Below are positions 22,703 through 34,013 of a stretch of 64,000 nucleotides of DNA, in pieces. Source of the DNA: Lineolata rhizophorae (taxonomy: Eukaryota > Ascomycota > Dothideomycetes > Lineolatales > Lineolataceae); assembly GCA_010093515.1 (NCBI GenBank), contig MU001670.1:62001-126000 (forward strand). Direction: 5' to 3'. The notes below the pieces were generated by a model. That model was not told where the DNA came from. It did no database searches and saw nothing but the letters and a program-made list of their open reading frames with translations. Position 1 is the stretch's first letter. The number at the start of each line of letters is the position of its first letter. The position numbers and the translations under genes were made by a program.

Positions 22703-25700
22703 GACAAGAAGACAAGATATACTAAAGGAATATTTTGAGGTTCGAGCCCTACAACGGATCTAAGCCACACATTGCTAATGCCTCTAGCAATTTGGCAAAA
22801 AAAAAAAAATTTTTTTGGAGATCCGCACCTGATATATACCAGTCGGCCGTTGCATAAGTGTATCCGGGGCTCGGATGCATTTGACGTTCTATGTTTAACG
22901 TCACGAAGTTCCTTGCGTTCCGGAGACCCTTGGCCTCTTCCGACGTGGTTCCCTGCCGGTGTATATCGTCTTGCATGATACGATCTTCGACACGGTTCAT
23001 TCCATCGGCGTCAGCAGATGCTTGCTTGATGCATGCGAATATGTGGTACGAAGATCAACCAGGAAGCAACGCAGCACATCGTGTGCACGCGGTTGTACGG
23101 TGTGCTGCCATCCGCACGTAGGACTTGAACCCACTGGATTGAGATGTCATTTTGATGCGTTACAGAGGCGCTGTACCGTACGCTCCACGATCTCGAACGT
23201 CCGATCGGAGGGTTACAGATGATCCCTGATGCCTACAAAGGCGATGGTTGTCTGCAGTGTCTGGAATCTATCGATGCCGGAGCGTAAGCAGAGGATGGAT
23301 CGATGTTTTTCCCGGCGTCGCGCACGCGTCGAGCGAACTTGCCATCAAATCGACCTTCGACCTTTGCCGAAGTACGCGTCCCACAAACCACCAAATGTTC
23401 TTTTGAAGAAGATGTTCCGGTACAGGATCTGCTTACCGTGGATGAACGCTCTTCGAAAAAGGGGTTGTATCGTGGATATCGAGTCAAAATGGATTAGAAA
23501 GGCAATCCCCGGCTTTCAAGGGGACCTTTCTAGCTAGGGCTTTGTGGCGTTTGTGCGCGGCCGCCGGCACCATCTCCCCCGGTTGTGGCCCCGATCCACT
23601 CAACGCCTTTACGACCAGGAAGCAGGGGTAACTGCACCTGATGCGCAAGCCGTATATGGAATAGCACCAATACGTCACGTTCGAGTCGGCAGTTTTACGT
23701 CCTGCCGGCGCGTCGTCTGTTCATGACAAGCGGATGTAATGCTGCGTTTTGTACCTCTGCTCTGCGTTTTGGTCTGCTTCTCAGCCGTGGACTTCTGGAG
23801 ACGACTGCCGGTGAGCATGGGCAACACTAGCAGGCCTGAAACGCGAGCTATTTTGGCTTCTGTAGGCGCGAAAGGCTCAGATGCTGGCCGGGCGTTTCCT
23901 CATATTTCTCCGCCTGCACCATACGAAACCATAACATTGCTAACAAGCCGTCCCAGCTTGGCTGATTGTACTTCTTATAACCAACTGCGGTATCTACTTG
24001 ATGATTTATTGGCGAGGAGGAGTGTCTTTGGGTATGGCGCTTGGTTTGGACCATATGTTGGGAGGATTCGTCCGTGACTTTGTGTGGCAGCCATGTGGCT
24101 CGTTGGGCAACGTGTGGCGGTGACCTAGGGCGGTGAAGCATATCCAACTCCATCCGACCAAGCTGCGCATTTTTTTTTGACATTTTTTGACATTCTGCAC
24201 ATTTTATATTTCAGATAATCCCAAGCTACTACCTGAAGTAGCTAAAGCTTATTTCAAACTTCCGCCCAGTCGCGAGTTTCATCGTAGCATCCTTTAGCAA
24301 ATTGTCTAAGGAGCGATTGTGCGCTTTCTCCGTGTGCATAGTAAGGATCCTCCGTCAAGATCTAAACCTCTACCGCTGAAGCAGATTTTGGCGAACCAAG
24401 AAGTACGAAGTTAAAGAAAGAGAGGGAGGGGAAGAAATGCATCAACAATGCACTGACTCAATCAGATGAGTAGTTTAAGTCTATCACGGGCTGGGTAAAA
24501 GGTGCTGAATATTAACTCTAAAAACAGGATTTTTGCAAAAATTGCCTAGTTATTTCCATCATCCGAAGTGTATGGTCTATAAGGAACGTACACGTAGGGT
24601 TTAGTCCGAATTAGTTTGCCTAGTACAATAAGCAGATGGTTATGAAAGACTTGGTACCTAACTCATAGCTCCTGGATACAATATCAAATCCAGGCTGAAG
24701 GGCCAATTATTTCTATGCTATCTTACAAACGGACCTACATTTAAGGTGCTATCAGAATCACGCTTAAACATATCCTTCCGGTAGATGTTAAATCAACGTA
24801 CTTGGCCATGACATCAATTCAGGAGCGAACCTTTTCATAACTTAGGACAACAAAAGCTGACAATTCTCACACGATGCCCAATCCCCCTCCACATCACGTG
24901 TGCAGACAAGCGGACTCAAAGAGCTCGCCAATACTCCGTTTCTAGTACAATACAATTGTCAACTTCCGTGTACGGCCCTAAGTGCCCGGGTTATGTGAAT
25001 AATAAAAGCGTAAACAACCCAGGTCTGCGCAAATTATTTCGTTGAGCAATCATGTTTCCAACCAGACCTTTCGTTGAGATGGTAGGCTTTTGTACCCTCG
25101 CAAGCGGTTGCTAAAAGAATAGGACGTTCTATGTTAATTCAAAGAGTCACCTATGTAAAATATTAGGCTATTCTGGTAACCCCATGGATAGGTGGTTACG
25201 CCTTGGACACGTATTTTACGTGCTTGAATCAAACCCTTAGACTTTCTTGGTACTGTAAAAGCATGCTGTGTTACAATTAGGAGTGTACTGGGTTGAGGCG
25301 CCCGGAAGTTCGGCGAAGAAAATAACGTCATCATTATTTTGCTATAGCGCGCACCCTAGTAAAGTCAGATGTCGCCACCATGTCGCATACATGCCATCTG
25401 AGCTCTTTTCGCCTCGCTTTAATGGAAGCACAATACGACAAAAATAACCGATCGTTGGAAGCCTCGCGTTAAGCTCACCGCTGGGAGGCCACAGCGAGTC
25501 TGGGGAATACAAGATCCAATCGATTCGACAGTGAACCACACCAATGGAGATGTCCCGTCAGCCGGCCGAGAAACTCGTGTTATGGAGGGCTGGGACGTAG
25601 TGGGAGTGGCTTACCGGCAGCCGCCTTACACTCTGTCGGGAACCGGAAATGGAGTGCCCCATACAGATGATTTGCAGGCGTCCAACTCTGCGCTTCGATC

Positions 25701-26161
25701 CGGCGCCTACGAGCTGCTGCTAACAAAAAACGATTGATTCGATATTATGGTCGCCGGGATGCTGGGTGATGAATGATGCAGCCCAGAATCAACGAAACTG
25801 ATGCTTCCGAGACATATATCCGTTCAAATTATTCAAAATTAAGCAGATGATTCAATGTTTAAAGCCTAGTAGTGAGCAAATTCGACTGTACTCCTTGAGG
25901 CTCTAATAGTGACAATTCATTGTGCCACGTTGTCATTGCATATGAGGGACCTTCAGGGGATAATAGGCATCAACCCCTCGGTGCCGTGTGCCGAAATCGA
26001 CCCGTTTAGTAGAGCCCTGGCTATGCCAGGAGGCAACTAAGATGATTTGGTAAGGATGGCGAATACAATGCAGGACGTAAAAGCGTTTTCCGGTGAGTGG
26101 CAATGGTGTGCATTGTGCATGCGCTGGAGACGATAAGGCAGACCGCAACGCACAAGACCTT

Positions 26162-26452
26162 TCACATTGATATCATGTACCTATACAAAAAGGCGGTAAG
26201 AACGAAGGCTACGCCTATTAGCCAATAAATTGGCCTTTGCATATAGAGTAGGGCTGGCAGTGCCTCTTCATTCGCCGTGCGACACTGTTGGGGAGTGGAC
26301 AAGTTGACAGCGCACACTTCTTCAGCGGATATGCGGAACTCGGGAATGAGCAGAGCCGCATCAGAATAGCGCATCCTTTTCAAACTAACTTGATTGCTCC
26401 TGTTGGAACTACAGCGTGAAAGAAACTTATTTAAAGAGCCCACGACTTTCAT
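26162..26452 (-). CDS. Unrecognised small ORF with C-terminal membrane helix
   Basis: A 96-codon frame starting MKVVGSLNKFLSRC. It ends in a strongly hydrophobic tail (YWLIGVAFVLTAFLYRYM) that would make a tail-anchored protein if translated. It lies in the gene-poor block, divergent to the orphan gene at 26676. No family is recognised, and it may be an exon remnant or chance. Confidence 0.2.
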   Translation of the reverse strand: MKVVGSLNKFLSRCSSNRSNQVSLKRMRYSDAALLIPEFRISAEEVCAVNLSTPQQCRTANEEALPALLYMQRPIYWLIGVAFVLTAFLYRYMISM

Positions 26453-26675
26453 ATTTGTTATGTGAGAGTTGTAGGAAATCAGATATCCTTCCTTCGTCTG
26501 TTACCAAGAGCTTGTATACGAGTTTCTACCTCTGTGTTTCCAAGACACTTCGAGCCTTGCCGTAGAATTTTACATCAAATCGTTGAGTTGTCACCTTGTT
26601 CCAGTGAGTGTTCCCTTCAGTACTCTGGCTTACAGAACAATGCTATTGCTTCATTCATCACCCTAAGCCCCCTTT

Positions 26676-27467
26676 ATGGACTGTAGTATTCATTCTAATA
26701 GGAGAGTCATAGATCGAAAGACCATGTCTTGCTACAACAAAGTGCGCGAATTTTTGAACATGTGGAACGAAGCACAGAAGCAAACGGGACAGTACGAAAG
26801 TGCTAGAGGATTTGGTGCGATGTTGGCCCTCCTGCGCATGCGCGGGCTTGATAATCAGATGTCGATGGGAAGGATGCTCGTTAGCATCGACCAAGATCTT
26901 CTCGAACCATGGTCGGGTTGGCCCAGGAGTGACACGTCGCAAATGATACCTCACTCGCCTTCGGCGCCTTATTCCATCTACGGAATCGAATACGTTCTCA
27001 CGACGACATGGCAGATGAAGGCGCCAGTACCATTCAGTGACATAAACAAGCCGAACCGGACTCAGTCCAGCGAGAAGTGCAGATATAAATGCAACGTCGT
27101 CTTGAATGCAGTCTTTTGGCTGGACGACTACTTCCACGTGGATGAATGGGAGCCCTGGGTTTACGGTGCTGCTACAAAACCCGAGACACGACAACACTTG
27201 GGATGGCTGCTCGAATATGCCGACGGCCTTTGTCCCCTGTCGCTCCTTGCTCAAGACCATCTTGCCGACTATCCGCAAATTGCTAGAGTGGAAATGCTGT
27301 GGGCCTGGTTCGAACAACATCCGCATCGCACCGTCAAGACGCTTTTTGAGCTCTCTGCGGCAGGCTTATCGAATGTCGATCTTGAGAATGATCCTCAAGG
27401 CGTTTGGGGAGAAACGTCTGACCGAATTCGCAAGATCGCGTCCGAACTTCAACGCTTGCATGCGTAG
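26676..27467 (+). CDS. Orphan hypothetical protein (263 aa or 247 aa)
   Basis: A single open frame whose composition is far more protein-like than the surrounding DNA: Trp, Leu, Glu and Asp are well spread, and the GC content is higher than its flanks. It runs MDCSIHSNRRV... to RKIASELQRLHA. A second in-frame ATG at 26724 (MSCYNKVREFLNMWNEA) is perhaps the better start, because the first 16 residues look unstructured. The body is probably mostly helical, with a Trp-rich centre (FWLDDYFHVDEWEPWVYG) and a C-terminal amphipathic segment. I recognise no domain, signal peptide or membrane helix. It ends directly at the AT-rich repeat-like block, so it could be a lineage-specific gene or a remnant of a larger one with upstream exons. 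Convergent with the fatty acid hydroxylase gene. Confidence 0.55.
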   Translation: MDCSIHSNRRVIDRKTMSCYNKVREFLNMWNEAQKQTGQYESARGFGAMLALLRMRGLDNQMSMGRMLVSIDQDLLEPWSGWPRSDTSQMIPHSPSAPYSIYGIEYVLTTTWQMKAPVPFSDINKPNRTQSSEKCRYKCNVVLNAVFWLDDYFHVDEWEPWVYGAATKPETRQHLGWLLEYADGLCPLSLLAQDHLADYPQIARVEMLWAWFEQHPHRTVKTLFELSAAGLSNVDLENDPQGVWGETSDRIRKIASELQRLHA

Positions 27468-27469
27468 GC

Positions 27470-27516
27470 TGTGATTGACAGGTCATTATTGACGGGTCGT
27501 GATTGACAAGCCATTG
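27470..27516. repeat. Three imperfect ATTGAC-AGGTC-type units
   Basis: Immediately after the orphan ORF there are three spaced copies of ATTGAC followed by AGGTC, GGGTC and AAGCC. The units sit exactly where composition switches from coding-like to AT-rich. They could be the worn end of an element or a local slippage array. Confidence 0.45.
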
Positions 27517-27559
27517 GATAACATGACGGGGGCCCTTTGGTCATCCTCGCCCCTCGCTC

Positions 27560-29230
27560 CGCTCTACTCCATAGTAAAAATCAAATTATTCGGTGCCGTA
27601 AATGCCAGTGTGACAAATAGTTGGAGTGTAATTCAACTGGATACTATCTGCTAATTTTGCTAATCTAAGATAGAGTCTAAGAGTATCTATCACTAGTAGT
27701 TTTCAGCGTCACCTTATCGTGGGCCTACGTCTAAAGCTTAAAAGATCTATATTTAGCCATTAATAGCGTACTATTATCGTCTGTAGAATATTTGCGTGAA
27801 AGTATAGCCACTTCTTTATTATTATAGGCCTGTGAGAGGAAAAATCCGCTCTAGCTTAGAGTTTATAGTAGGATAGAGGTACATAGACACGCCTACGAAG
27901 TAGCCTGTAAACTTGAGGAGAAGACTCATCGTTAAAGGATTAAAGGGTTAGAAAAGGCTATAGATAGATATAGCAATAAGGCACTTCACGTTGAAGGCAG
28001 CTTTTGGCCGCACACAGAAATTAACAATTGAGGTTGTATTGGAAAGGTGCGTGTGCGGGTAAAGGCTCGCTTCTTGAAGGAGGGCGCCGGGGCTCGCTGT
28101 CTGCATTCACCTATAGATTATGTATGCACGTGATCTATAAGTAATGGCGAGAGTACTATACTAAGTGCTCTGCTAAGAGAGCAGAGAATATTTCGTAGTA
28201 GGGTAGCAGGGGGGCTCACCTATCATATTTTCCTACCGACTTCTGTCCTGTCCTAACATATATAACCAAAGAAGTTTAATAGTAGCGATCTCTATGAATT
28301 AATGCCCGATTTTATAGTTTGCCAGCCCTTATTACTATACTATTACCTCATCACGTAAGGCGCGTTAATTTTCCAATCTAGTTAGATTCTATAGATTTGC
28401 TTTGTAAATAAGGGTAACTAAGTAGAATGGGTCCTTTTGCCTGGAGGATTGCGCCTATAAATAACTTAGATAGAAGCTTGCTATAAGTACTAGCTTATGT
28501 AGGTCTACAACTTAATAATAATTATGTATCACGTAGGAGAGCTTGGACTCTAACTCTCTAACGATTAATCTACTAAATATATTCTTTCTATATCCTTTCT
28601 CAACTCCTATATCGTAATTCTATCGCCAATTTACACGACTATTCGCCTTAAGTCCTTTTAGGGCCGTGACAAGGTATATCTTGTCACGCTGAAGCATGGG
28701 GAAGGGGATGTGCGTAGTACGTAGTAAGGGTTGGATCCAAGTATATAGGATCTGACCCTGATCTAACTTAGTAATAGGCTTCTAAACTCACTTCAGGAAA
28801 CGAGTGGTAACCGCGCCGAGCTTTTGCAGTAATCGCTTCAGCTGTGCATAGAAGCACGCAACGTTGTACTTCATCTACGGGGCCATGCGTACGCGGACCG
28901 ACCTGGTGAGGCGGCTCGTAGGAGACCGAAGTGAGAAACATTTATCGCTTGAGTATAAGCTACGTAACTATTAGACGGCATTTTATTTGGACCCGTGCTG
29001 CAAATAGGTACATAGTTCAATTTTCGACGTGACTCCATTCTAAAATTGGAACTTGGGTTATCCCCCGTTTATTTTGTCATCGAGATCATGGAAGATAATT
29101 CTAGAGCTTATGATTGACCTTGGTTTAACTTCGATGATTATAGCTTGGTTGAGTTAACATTCTAGACCTTTGGCGATATCTTGATCTTTTTTTGTGGTGC
29201 TGAAGGACATTTCTTCTAGTCTAAGTGGCA
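27560..29230. mobile_element. AT-rich, RIP-like repeat relic (fossil)
   Basis: A sharp drop in GC, heavy TA content and no usable frame in either direction, bounded by normal-composition DNA. This is the usual look of a fungal repeat after repeat-induced point mutation. One stretch (about 28525-28671, TG...CA with TGTCACG-like ends read on the minus strand) resembles a small LTR of a Ty3/Gypsy-type element. No target duplication was seen, so that family name is tentative. Two inverted repeats lie inside: CCGCACAC at 28008-28015 against 28051-28058, and a 9-bp pair at 28665-28688. The element, if it is one, is old and broken throughout. Confidence 0.4.
28665..28688. repeat. 9-bp inverted repeat with 6-nt loop
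   Basis: CGTGACAAG (28665-28673) is followed by a 6-nt spacer and its exact complement CTTGTCACG (28680-28688). The perfect pairing stands out in an otherwise degraded AT-rich block. It could be the junction of two facing element ends. Confidence 0.6.
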
Positions 29231-29324
29231 AGTCTCTTGTAACTACGTTACCGTTTTGAGAAGAAAATTTCCTGGGCTCGTTGTGCGTAGGGCGAGGCGA
29301 AAGTGATAGTGACGATTGTTGTGT

Positions 29325-29630
29325 TTAATATGAACGTAGCTGCTGGTATAGCTGTGGGTATGGTCTATGTTTTGACTGTAGATTTGAGGGCCCGCTCGAT
29401 TGAAAAGCGACCGGAATTTGAGACCCGGTTTGCTGGGTGGGCTGGAAACCTGGACAGAATTGATAGTACATGTGCTCGCTAGATCTAGTAGGGTATGCTG
29501 TACTCTTATCATGGCGAGTGTTTTGATATATAAGGTGCTCTTTGGCTCTCAATTCTTCCAATTCTCGGGCCCTTGATGCAAGGGAATACGGTTCGGGATG
29601 TTGGGTGTACATGTTTTGTGGAGCTTCCAT
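29325..29630 (-). CDS. Small unrecognised ORF (101 aa)
   Basis: The frame starts MEAPQNMYTQHPEPYSLASR and has a short charged helix (ARELEELRAKEHLIY) followed by a Tyr/Gln/Pro/Ser-rich tail. The composition is plausible for a short fungal protein and better than its AT-rich neighbour. There is no known domain, signal peptide or membrane helix. It could be a young gene or a chance frame. Confidence 0.28.
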   Translation of the reverse strand: MEAPQNMYTQHPEPYSLASRARELEELRAKEHLIYQNTRHDKSTAYPTRSSEHMYYQFCPGFQPTQQTGSQIPVAFQSSGPSNLQSKHRPYPQLYQQLRSY

Positions 29631-30171
29631 GTAAACTGGGCATTGAGCTATCCTAAGGTTGCTAAGGCGAGGCTGTCACTGCAAGGCCATGCAGTGTAAG
29701 AGTGAAGGACGCATAGGGGCGACCCCTCTTGACGCAACACTGCCTACTCTCTGCAGTTTAGCCGTTTACTCCAGAAACAGACCCGCTGATTGGAATCAAA
29801 CGGATGCAAAAACAAAAAAGGGGGGGGGGAAGATAATCCATTGAGCTCATACATTATTAATGGGTATTCAACAGTGCTTAAAGAAACGAGTGGAGGTGCC
29901 AACCCAACCAACCACATCCTCAACCCACATCGACAACTAACGCAATATACCCAGCAACGCCTCCGAACAAGGGGCCTCCCAGCATCACTACCGCTATTAG
30001 TATAGTAGCCAACCGAATCACCCGAGATCAGAGCAGCAGAGAGAACCGATACAAGGAAGCTCCTACGGCAGACGGTAAGCTCCCGCCTCCGCCGCCACCT
30101 AACGCCAAGCCCAATGCCAAATTTACAATCTTCCTGTCCCCTCCGAGTTGGACACATTTAAGCGGTAGTTC
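29631..30171. other. Intergenic, 3' flank of the hydroxylase gene
   Basis: I see no gene. An A-run followed by a run of about 10 G lies near 29815-29829. The rest is the presumed 3' UTR and terminator of the minus-strand hydroxylase gene. Confidence 0.5.
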
Positions 30172-31433
30172 TTACGACTGCTTTACCACCTTAGATGATG
30201 GTGGAGACGGCAGCTGCAGCTCCGTACCAAAGACGCGGTCCCAGAGGCGGCTTGTGACACCGAAACCGTTCTGGAAGTCGGCGAAGTGGTGCTGTAGGTG
30301 GTACTTTTTGAGCTGGCGGTAGTAGTACGGCAGGCTGGAAAAACACTATCAGTATTTATACAAGCCGGACTTGGGGGACAAACTTACTTCCGGTGGTGCA
30401 AGAAGTAGTGCGTCATGTCGTAGCAAATGTAGCCGAAGATACCGCCGCAATACACGGCCGTGGCCGCGTACCAGTTATAGTAAAAGACTGCGTGCGCCAA
30501 TTTCCAGAACGGAGTGGCCAGAACCAAGAACAGCGTTGGCGGCATGACAAGGCGATACTTGTCCATGGGAAGGTAATGGTGAACGCCATGCAATAGGAAG
30601 TGCAGCGTGATGCCCACCCGGTTGTCTGGGAGATAGTAGTCAATGTGGAACAGGAACCGGTGCAATCCGTACTCCACCAACGTCCAGATGAACAACCCGG
30701 ACAGCCAATACGCGACCAAGTGGAACGCGCTGGGCAGCCCCTGTCCCGCCAGCCAGGTGCCGTACGCAACCGGCGGCAGCCACACCGTGGGTACGACCCA
30801 CCACGGCGTCAAGCTGAGAGGCTCGAGGAAGTTTCCAAACAACGGTGCAGAATCCCCGCCCCTGTAGTGTCGAGGCCGGTGCACCTGTTCTAGGTAGAAG
30901 TCCTTGCTGAACCCGCCGTTCCACACCTGCATGAGCAGCGGCTTGTCTAGGTCGAGAAACTTGTGCTTATTGTAGTCTGAGGCCGCGTCCGTCGGACGCG
31001 ACAAGTCGTCCTCGGACGACATGCCCGTCGCCGCATAGACGGGTTCCTCTGCCGCTCCCCGCACATCCGGCGCCACGCCGTTCGCCTTTAGCTCTTGTGC
31101 CCCTTTCGCTGAAGGTGGCAGCGGAACCACGCCGTCCGGTCGCTCGCTCTTGGTGGCCGTGTCAAGCACGCGCTGCGTCGCGAGGAAACCGACGAGGCAT
31201 TCGTCAAGGATCTCGTACGCGGCCTCGGTGTGCGTGTGCGAGAGCTCGTCTTGCATGATGTCCGTCACGTCCTTGCCCGCATGCTCGAGGATCAGGTCGG
31301 CGCCGCCCGGGTGGTCGGAAAGGAACGAGGTCACATCGTAAACTTTGGTGCCAACCGTTACGTAGCAGGAGCGTTTATTGTCGTGCGCGGCTATTTCGAC
31401 GGCGGGAATGGTCGGAAGCGTGCGGCCCGGCAT
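30172..31433 (-). CDS. scs7: Fatty acid/sphingolipid 2-hydroxylase with cytochrome b5 domain (2 exons, 402 aa)
   Basis: Exons are 31433-30388 and 30334-30172, with a 53-nt intron (donor GTAAGT, acceptor TTCCAG); the total is 1209 nt. Residues 5 to about 85 are a cytochrome b5 domain with the heme motif HPGG (H41) and the second axial region SHTHTEAA. A variable linker follows (about 90-165), then the hydroxylase domain with its membrane segments (VVPTVWLPPVAYGTWLAG; LVAYWLSGLFIWTLVEYGL). The di-iron histidine clusters are HRFLFH, HFLLHGVHH, HYFLHH and, in exon 2, HLQHH. Exon 2 also gives the conserved FADFQNGFGVTSRLWDRVFGTEL ending. Members hydroxylate the C2 position of the very-long-chain fatty acyl group of ceramide in the endoplasmic reticulum, using electrons from their own b5 domain. 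All key histidines seem present, so it should be active. Confidence 0.96.
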
Positions 31434-32282
31434 ACTTGCGGTACGGTAGGTAAGGTGGAAGGTTGATTGACGAGAGATTCCAAAAAGCGCGTACGGCTAG
31501 CTCTAGAGCAAAGACCGAGGTGGTGAATGAAGGATTGATATCGGTTAAGTTTTGTAGGTAGCGCACGCAAATAAGGCCGAAAGGGGGCTTTAGAGAATAG
31601 GAGGGCGAGCGTTTGAGGGGAACTTAGAGCAGGCACCTAAATTAATGAAGGAGTGACGGAGACAAAGCAATTGTAAAAGCAAAAGAGGACCAGGGAGGGA
31701 GTGACAAGGCGAAAAAAGCGTCCCTAACAACTGTAGCAGAGATCCCGAATGCAGAATTGTCCTTCTCTCCTTATAGCAATCACCGCAATCTCCAAGTTGG
31801 CAGGTTTCTGCGCGTAGAAATGTCTCGCGACCAGCAAGGCGGTCGCGGCGCGGGGAGCGGAAGCGACATTGGTCCGAACATCTGATTAATCGCCTGACCC
31901 AGCCCACGGCACCACCCGGCTTCCGCTGCTCTCCGGGCTGGATATGTAACATCGTCGTAAAGAAAACCTCGCAGCAAAAACTCTTGAGACAGTATGTCAA
32001 GTATATGGCTTAGCCTCAAAGGCCTACAAAGCATGCTTATGTGCGTAAATGGACCTGCTACTCCATAGGACGTACAACACGATGCATAGGGGCCAAGGGC
32101 CCATTCAAAATAAAGGAAGTAGTCTAGAATACGATTGGTCAAAATGCTGATATCCGCTAACGGATGCTTCAAAAAGCAAGTGCTCGAAGAAATATGGCGC
32201 TAGAAATTTAGACTCTATATACTACATAGTCCAAAATTAAGCATTGCTACTCTCAACACTGGGAGTTTTGTCTTTCGTAGTT
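31434..32282. promoter_or_regulatory. Upstream region of the hydroxylase gene
   Basis: It lies between the hydroxylase start (minus) and the tRNA gene. It should contain the hydroxylase promoter and 5' UTR. Short frames on the minus strand (31590-32172) have no motif. The last 100 bp before the tRNA are AT-rich. Confidence 0.45.
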
Positions 32283-32354
32283 GGCCGAGTGGCGCAATGG
32301 TAGCGCGCCAGATTTCGGCTCTGGAGGATGTGGGTTCGAGTCCCATCTCGGTCG
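32283..32354 (+). tRNA. tRNA-Arg (anticodon UCG), intronless
   Basis: A full cloverleaf can be drawn: acceptor GGCCGAG/CTCGGTC with one G-U pair; D stem GCGC/GCGC around AATGGTA; anticodon stem CCAGA/TCTGG with loop TTTCGGC, so the anticodon is TCG (reads CGA, arginine); 5-nt variable loop; T stem GTGGG/CCCAT with TTCGAGT loop. The discriminator base is G. The internal box A (TGGCGCAATGG) and box B (GGTTCGAGTCC) promoters are intact. There is no intron. Confidence 0.95.
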
Positions 32355-32357
32355 CTC

Positions 32358-32361
32358 TTTT
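32358..32361 (+). terminator. RNA polymerase III T-run
   Basis: Four consecutive T residues begin 3 nt after the tRNA discriminator base, as expected for a pol III terminator. Confidence 0.7.
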
Positions 32362-33624
32362 GAACTTTTAGTTCTGGGGCACGTTGTTAAAGGGTTTTAT
32401 CCTCTTATATAGTCATACTACCTCATGACTCGGGGTGGCATAGGGCAACTCATTTGTTTGTACAAGGAAGTGCCCAATCACCTTCTTACCAAAGCCGAGA
32501 TTCTAACTCCAAATTCTTGCACGTTTCCAAGCCCGTGTAGTACTATCATCCTCTATGTACAATTCTCTCCCAAGAGCGATCCTTGCTCGGCGAAGGCATT
32601 TAATACGGAGCACTAGTCAAAACATTCCATCTAAATAATTTTTGCTCGGCATCGAAGCCCTTTCCCATAACCCAATCCTGTCCGGCATATGAAGTTTACA
32701 TACCCATCGTTCGATCCATCCCATCCAAAATTGGAAACCTACACAGCCATGACCATTCCTCCCTCCCTCTTCCGTCCTCTTCGCTTCCACACCAAGCCCT
32801 TCGCCCATCAAAACAAATTAGAAAATACAGCGAAAGGCGCTTGCTTGGTTTGCATCTCGACCGAGTAGAACAAAAGAAAACCAAGACAATGCCCCAATTT
32901 ACCAGTAGCGAATCGGCTGTTATCCCGTCCCAGAAAAGATTACACCATGCCTGGAGCCCAAAAGAGGGGTTTTTCTCCAACACCAAGAAACATAAAAAAG
33001 AAGAGGCGGATGAACATGAGACGAGCCACGCAGGCGAGACGGAACCAGCCGCAGCCGCGCAGATAGAGGCTGGAAATCCAAGACACATCGTCGACGGGAA
33101 GCATTAGGGTCGCAAAGGGGGCATTGCGTATGAAGACGGGACGCGGAAACATAACAGATTGCGGGGGCAAAGAGGAAACCGAAGAGACTATAACACGAGA
33201 CGTGCACGACGTGCGTGCGATGCAAGACCATGGCCGTACCGGGTAGGGTGCGTGGTAGACACCGTGTGGGAGGAAGTGAATATCGAGGAGCTGGTCGCCG
33301 CGGACAGCAAGGCACCAATGCCTATTGCGTATATGGACTGGCGGCGCAAAGATAGGCAGAGAGCGCCACCGCGCCCGCCGAAGAACCTAGAAGTTCTCCT
33401 CTTTCATCATAGGGGGGAGGGGGGGGGATACAGCAACCCAACAGAAACTACAACACTCCAACACGGACAACAACGCAGGTATCACCCGACGCTCGCCACC
33501 TTGGCCCGACCCTCAAAACCGCGCCGCTGATTACAACCGGCGTCGTCGATTACAACTTCCTCGCCCACGAACCCAAACCGCCTCGCCTGCAAACCCACCC
33601 ATCACCACCGCCACTCCACTCGCA
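32362..33624. other. Intergenic, 3' flank of the PHD-finger gene
   Basis: I see no supported gene. A hydrophilic plus-strand frame (32841-33107) and a GC-driven one (33159-33530) lack motifs. A purine-rich G tract lies near 33413-33427. Confidence 0.45.
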
Positions 33625-33982
33625 TCACCGTCTCAACCCCGCCTTCCCCGCCAACGGCGACCCCCCATACCCCGTCCCCGTCGCCGTCCCCATCCCCTGC
33701 ACCGCGCCCCCAGCCCCAGCACCACCCCCTCCACCCCTCATCGGATCCCTCACCCTGCCTCCCCTGACCGCCGGCGTCTGCCCCGTGCAGAACACGCACA
33801 CGTACACGGGCGGCAGCGCGCGCGCGCTCAGCCCCACGCACCGCACGTGCAACCACTTGGCGCAGCTCTCGCACTGGATCATGAGCTGCTGCTGCTGCTG
33901 CTGCTGCTGCTGCAGCTGCAGTTTGGCCACCGAGCCGACGCCCTCGCAGACGCAGCGCGTGGTGCCCGCGCCAACGCCGCCG

Positions 33983-34013
<31 letters not shown>

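Larger units (their letters stand above)
18445..26675. other. Gene-poor block with weak ORFs and repeats
   Basis: About 8.2 kb without a well-supported gene. GC content falls after about 19400. Frames are short, frequently broken on both strands, and show no recognisable domain. The block holds a diverged 182-bp tandem duplication at 20.4-20.7 kb, an A13-T8 homopolymer junction near 22.8 kb, weak minus-strand ORFs at 22262-22702 and 26162-26452, and an AT-rich stretch at 24.1-25.3 kb. The texture suggests old, mutated sequence rather than active genes. Confidence 0.5.

Noticed and set aside
23080-23130. tRNA T-arm-like sequence on the minus strand
   Set aside because: No pairing acceptor, D or anticodon stem could be drawn around it.
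23739-24077. 112-codon plus ORF with a hydrophobic N-terminus resembling a secreted protein
   Set aside because: The mature part has no cysteine pattern or motif, and an overlapping minus frame is equally open.
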